From positions 1-8,399 of the forward strand of contig SFQP01000044.1 in the NCBI GenBank assembly GCA_004562975.1: a stretch of DNA of 8,399 nucleotides. Reading direction: 5' to 3'. The position numbers and the translations under genes are program-made. The stretch comes from a bacterium (GTDB taxonomy: Bacteria; Bacteroidota; Bacteroidia; Bacteroidales; Bacteroidaceae). A model generated the notes under the pieces. That model was not told where the DNA came from. It saw nothing but the letters and a program-made list of their open reading frames with translations, and did not search any database. Below are positions 6,997 to 8,399 of this stretch, piece by piece (within the stretch, counting starts at the first letter, position 1; each line of letters opens with the position of its first letter).

Positions 6997-8399
6997 TTAT
7001 CCGTTCATGGAAGCCAGGAACTCCTCGTTGTTGATGGTATCCTCCATGCGCTTGCGCACATCCGTCATGGCCTCGATAGGGTTCATTTCCGAGATATAGT
7101 TGCGCAGCACCCACATACGTCCCAGCACCGAAGGGTCTTGCAGCAGGTCGTCGCGGCGGGTAGACGAAGCCACAATGTTCACGGCGGGGAAAATGCGCTT
7201 GTTCGCCAGCGAACGGTCCAGCTGCAGTTCCATGTTGCCCGTACCCTTGAACTCCTCAAAGATCACCTCGTCCATCTTCGAGCCCGTGTCGATGAGCGCC
7301 GTGGCGATGATGGTGAGCGAGCCGCCGCCCTCGATGTTGCGTGCCGCACCGAAGAAGCGTTTGGGCTTTTGCAGCGCGTTGGCATCCACACCACCCGAGA
7401 GGATTTTTCCCGAAGTCGGTGCCACCGTGTTGTAGGCGCGTGCCAGTCGCGTGATGGAGTCGAGGAAGATAACCACGTCGTGTCCGCATTCCACCATGCG
7501 CTTGGCCTTGTCGAGCACTATGCCGGCAATCTTCACGTGGCGTGAGGCCGGTTCGTCGAAAGTCGAAGCGATCACCTCGGCCTTCACCGTACGCATCATG
7601 TCCGTCACCTCTTCGGGTCGTTCGTCAATGAGCAGCATCATGAGGTACGTGTCCGGGTGGTTCTCGGCAATCGAGTTGGCGATGTCCTTCATCAGCATGG
7701 TCTTACCCGTTTTGGGTTGGGCCACGATGAGAGCGCGCTGTCCTTTGCCGATGGGGGTGAAGAGGTCCACGATGCGGCACGAGAGCGAATCGCTCTTCTT
7801 GCCCGTGCAGAGCTGGAATTTTTCCTCGGGGAAGAGTGGCACGAGGTGTTCAAAGGAAACGCGGTCGCGCACCTGGTCCGGTGTGAGCCCGTTGATCAGC
7901 TTCAGGTCCGTGAGCGCGAAGAACTTCTCGCCTTCGCGCGGAATCTTCACCTTGCCCTGCACCACGTCGCCCGCTTTCAGGCCGTACTGCCTGATTTGTG
8001 CCGGCGACACGTAGATGTCGTCGGGCGAAGCCAGGTAGTTGTAGTCAGAAGAGCGGAGGAATCCGAAGCCTTCGGGCACAATCTCCAGCACACCCCGTCC
8101 GTCGAGCAAGTGGTCCTCGGGTGCAGGAATGGCCGGTTGCACCGGAGCCGGCTGTGGTGCCACCCGGTTGGTGGCCGGTGCTGCTTCGCGGGCGGACTGT
8201 CCGTTGTTGCCGTTCAGCCGAGCCTGCATTATCGGGTCATCCTTGAAGCGGTGGAACTTGGGGCGGGGCGGGTTGGGCTGGTTGTTTGTGGGCGGCATGA
8301 CAGCCTGTTGCCTGGCGGGCACCGGGTTGCTGCGCACCTGCGGCACGTTCAGTTCAGCCCCTTCGTACATGAGGGGGATGTCCTGTAGTATGATAAAGC
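6997..8399 (-). CDS. rho: Transcription termination factor Rho (N-terminus outside window)
   Basis: Rho is a hexameric RNA-dependent ATPase/helicase that ends transcription at untranslated, C-rich RNA. Counting from the Met codon at 8368-8370 as residue 1: a Pro/Asn/Gln-rich linker (1-85), then the cold-shock-type RNA-binding domain with [10 protein letters not shown] (101-110) and [11 protein letters not shown] (117-127), then the RecA-type ATPase with Walker A AQPKTGKT (217-224), DERPEE carrying the catalytic Glu (Glu250), Walker B VVIFLDS (Asp304), Q-loop [20 protein letters not shown] (321-340), R-loop region FKGTGNME (374-381), Arg392 (E. coli Arg353) and the arginine finger Arg405 (E. 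coli Arg366). All catalytic residues are present. The frame stays open with no stop from residue 1 to base 8399 (…FIILQDIPL before the Met), and no helical Rho_N domain is visible, so the Met at 8370 is probably internal and the gene continues beyond the window. A U-tailed hairpin follows the stop. Confidence 0.97.
   Translation of the reverse strand, partial: FIILQDIPLMYEGAELNVPQVRSNPVPARQQAVMPPTNNQPNPPRPKFHRFKDDPIMQARLNGNNGQSAREAAPATNRVAPQPAPVQPAIPAPEDHLLDGRGVLEIVPEGFGFLRSSDYNYLASPDDIYVSPAQIRQYGLKAGDVVQGKVKIPREGEKFFALTDLKLINGLTPDQVRDRVSFEHLVPLFPEEKFQLCTGKKSDSLSCRIVDLFTPIGKGQRALIVAQPKTGKTMLMKDIANSIAENHPDTYLMMLLIDERPEEVTDMMRTVKAEVIASTFDEPASRHVKIAGIVLDKAKRMVECGHDVVIFLDSITRLARAYNTVAPTSGKILSGGVDANALQKPKRFFGAARNIEGGGSLTIIATALIDTGSKMDEVIFEEFKGTGNMELQLDRSLANKRIFPAVNIVASSTRRDDLLQDPSVLGRMWVLRNYISEMNPIEAMTDVRKRMEDTINNEEFLASMNG

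Noticed and set aside
6743..7099. + strand open frame of 118 codons after nagB
   Set aside because: It begins inside the nagB terminator hairpin, runs through the rho terminator and then antisense through the rho 3' end.
8368..8370. Met codon as the true start of Rho
   Set aside because: The frame remains open to the window edge, no promoter or start context is seen, and the N-terminal Rho_N domain expected of the family is missing from the visible part.
7657..8388. Open frame of 243 codons on the + strand opposite rho
   Set aside because: Antisense shadow of rho; composition is dominated by Val, Arg, His and Gly and no domain is recognisable.
1..8399. Possible mobile element, CRISPR array, tRNA/rRNA or defence system
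   Set aside because: No transposase or integrase, no regularly spaced direct repeats, no tRNA-like cloverleaf and no rRNA sequence was seen. Conserved genes and their control regions account for nearly all of the window.

Overview
The window looks like a piece of core chromosome from a Bacteroidota bacterium, most likely order Bacteroidales; I do not assign a genus. The reasons are the style of all four proteins, a near-perfect Bacteroidota-type promoter (TTTG, 20 bases, TAnnTTTG) in front of nagB, the absence of Shine-Dalgarno sequences before the starts, a Rho with a long low-complexity N-terminal extension, and an oversized DnaE. The DNA is moderately GC-rich by eye.

Layout: four genes alternate in orientation (+, -, +, -). 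At the left edge is the C-terminal half of a glycoside hydrolase family 2 beta-galactosidase (+), cut by the window. A 19-bp hairpin separates it from the convergent gene dnaE (-), the replicative DNA polymerase III alpha subunit, which fills almost half of the window. A 295-base divergent region carries the nagB promoter and a weaker candidate for dnaE. It is followed by nagB (+), glucosamine-6-phosphate deaminase. A 303-base convergent region holds one strong terminator for nagB and one for rho, with nothing recognisable between them. The last gene is rho (-), the transcription termination factor, whose N-terminus runs off the right edge.

How they work together: the genes do not form a pathway. 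dnaE and rho are housekeeping genes of replication and transcription. nagB feeds amino-sugar carbon into glycolysis as fructose-6-phosphate. The beta-galactosidase releases galactose from glycans. Each gene appears to be its own transcription unit.

I found no mobile element, CRISPR array, tRNA, rRNA, phage gene or defence cassette, and no evidence of an undescribed system. The points worth a second look are modest: an apparently intact metal site and clade-type insertions in DnaE, a divergent clamp-binding motif, the disordered Rho extension, and the polarity of G-U pairs in the hairpins.
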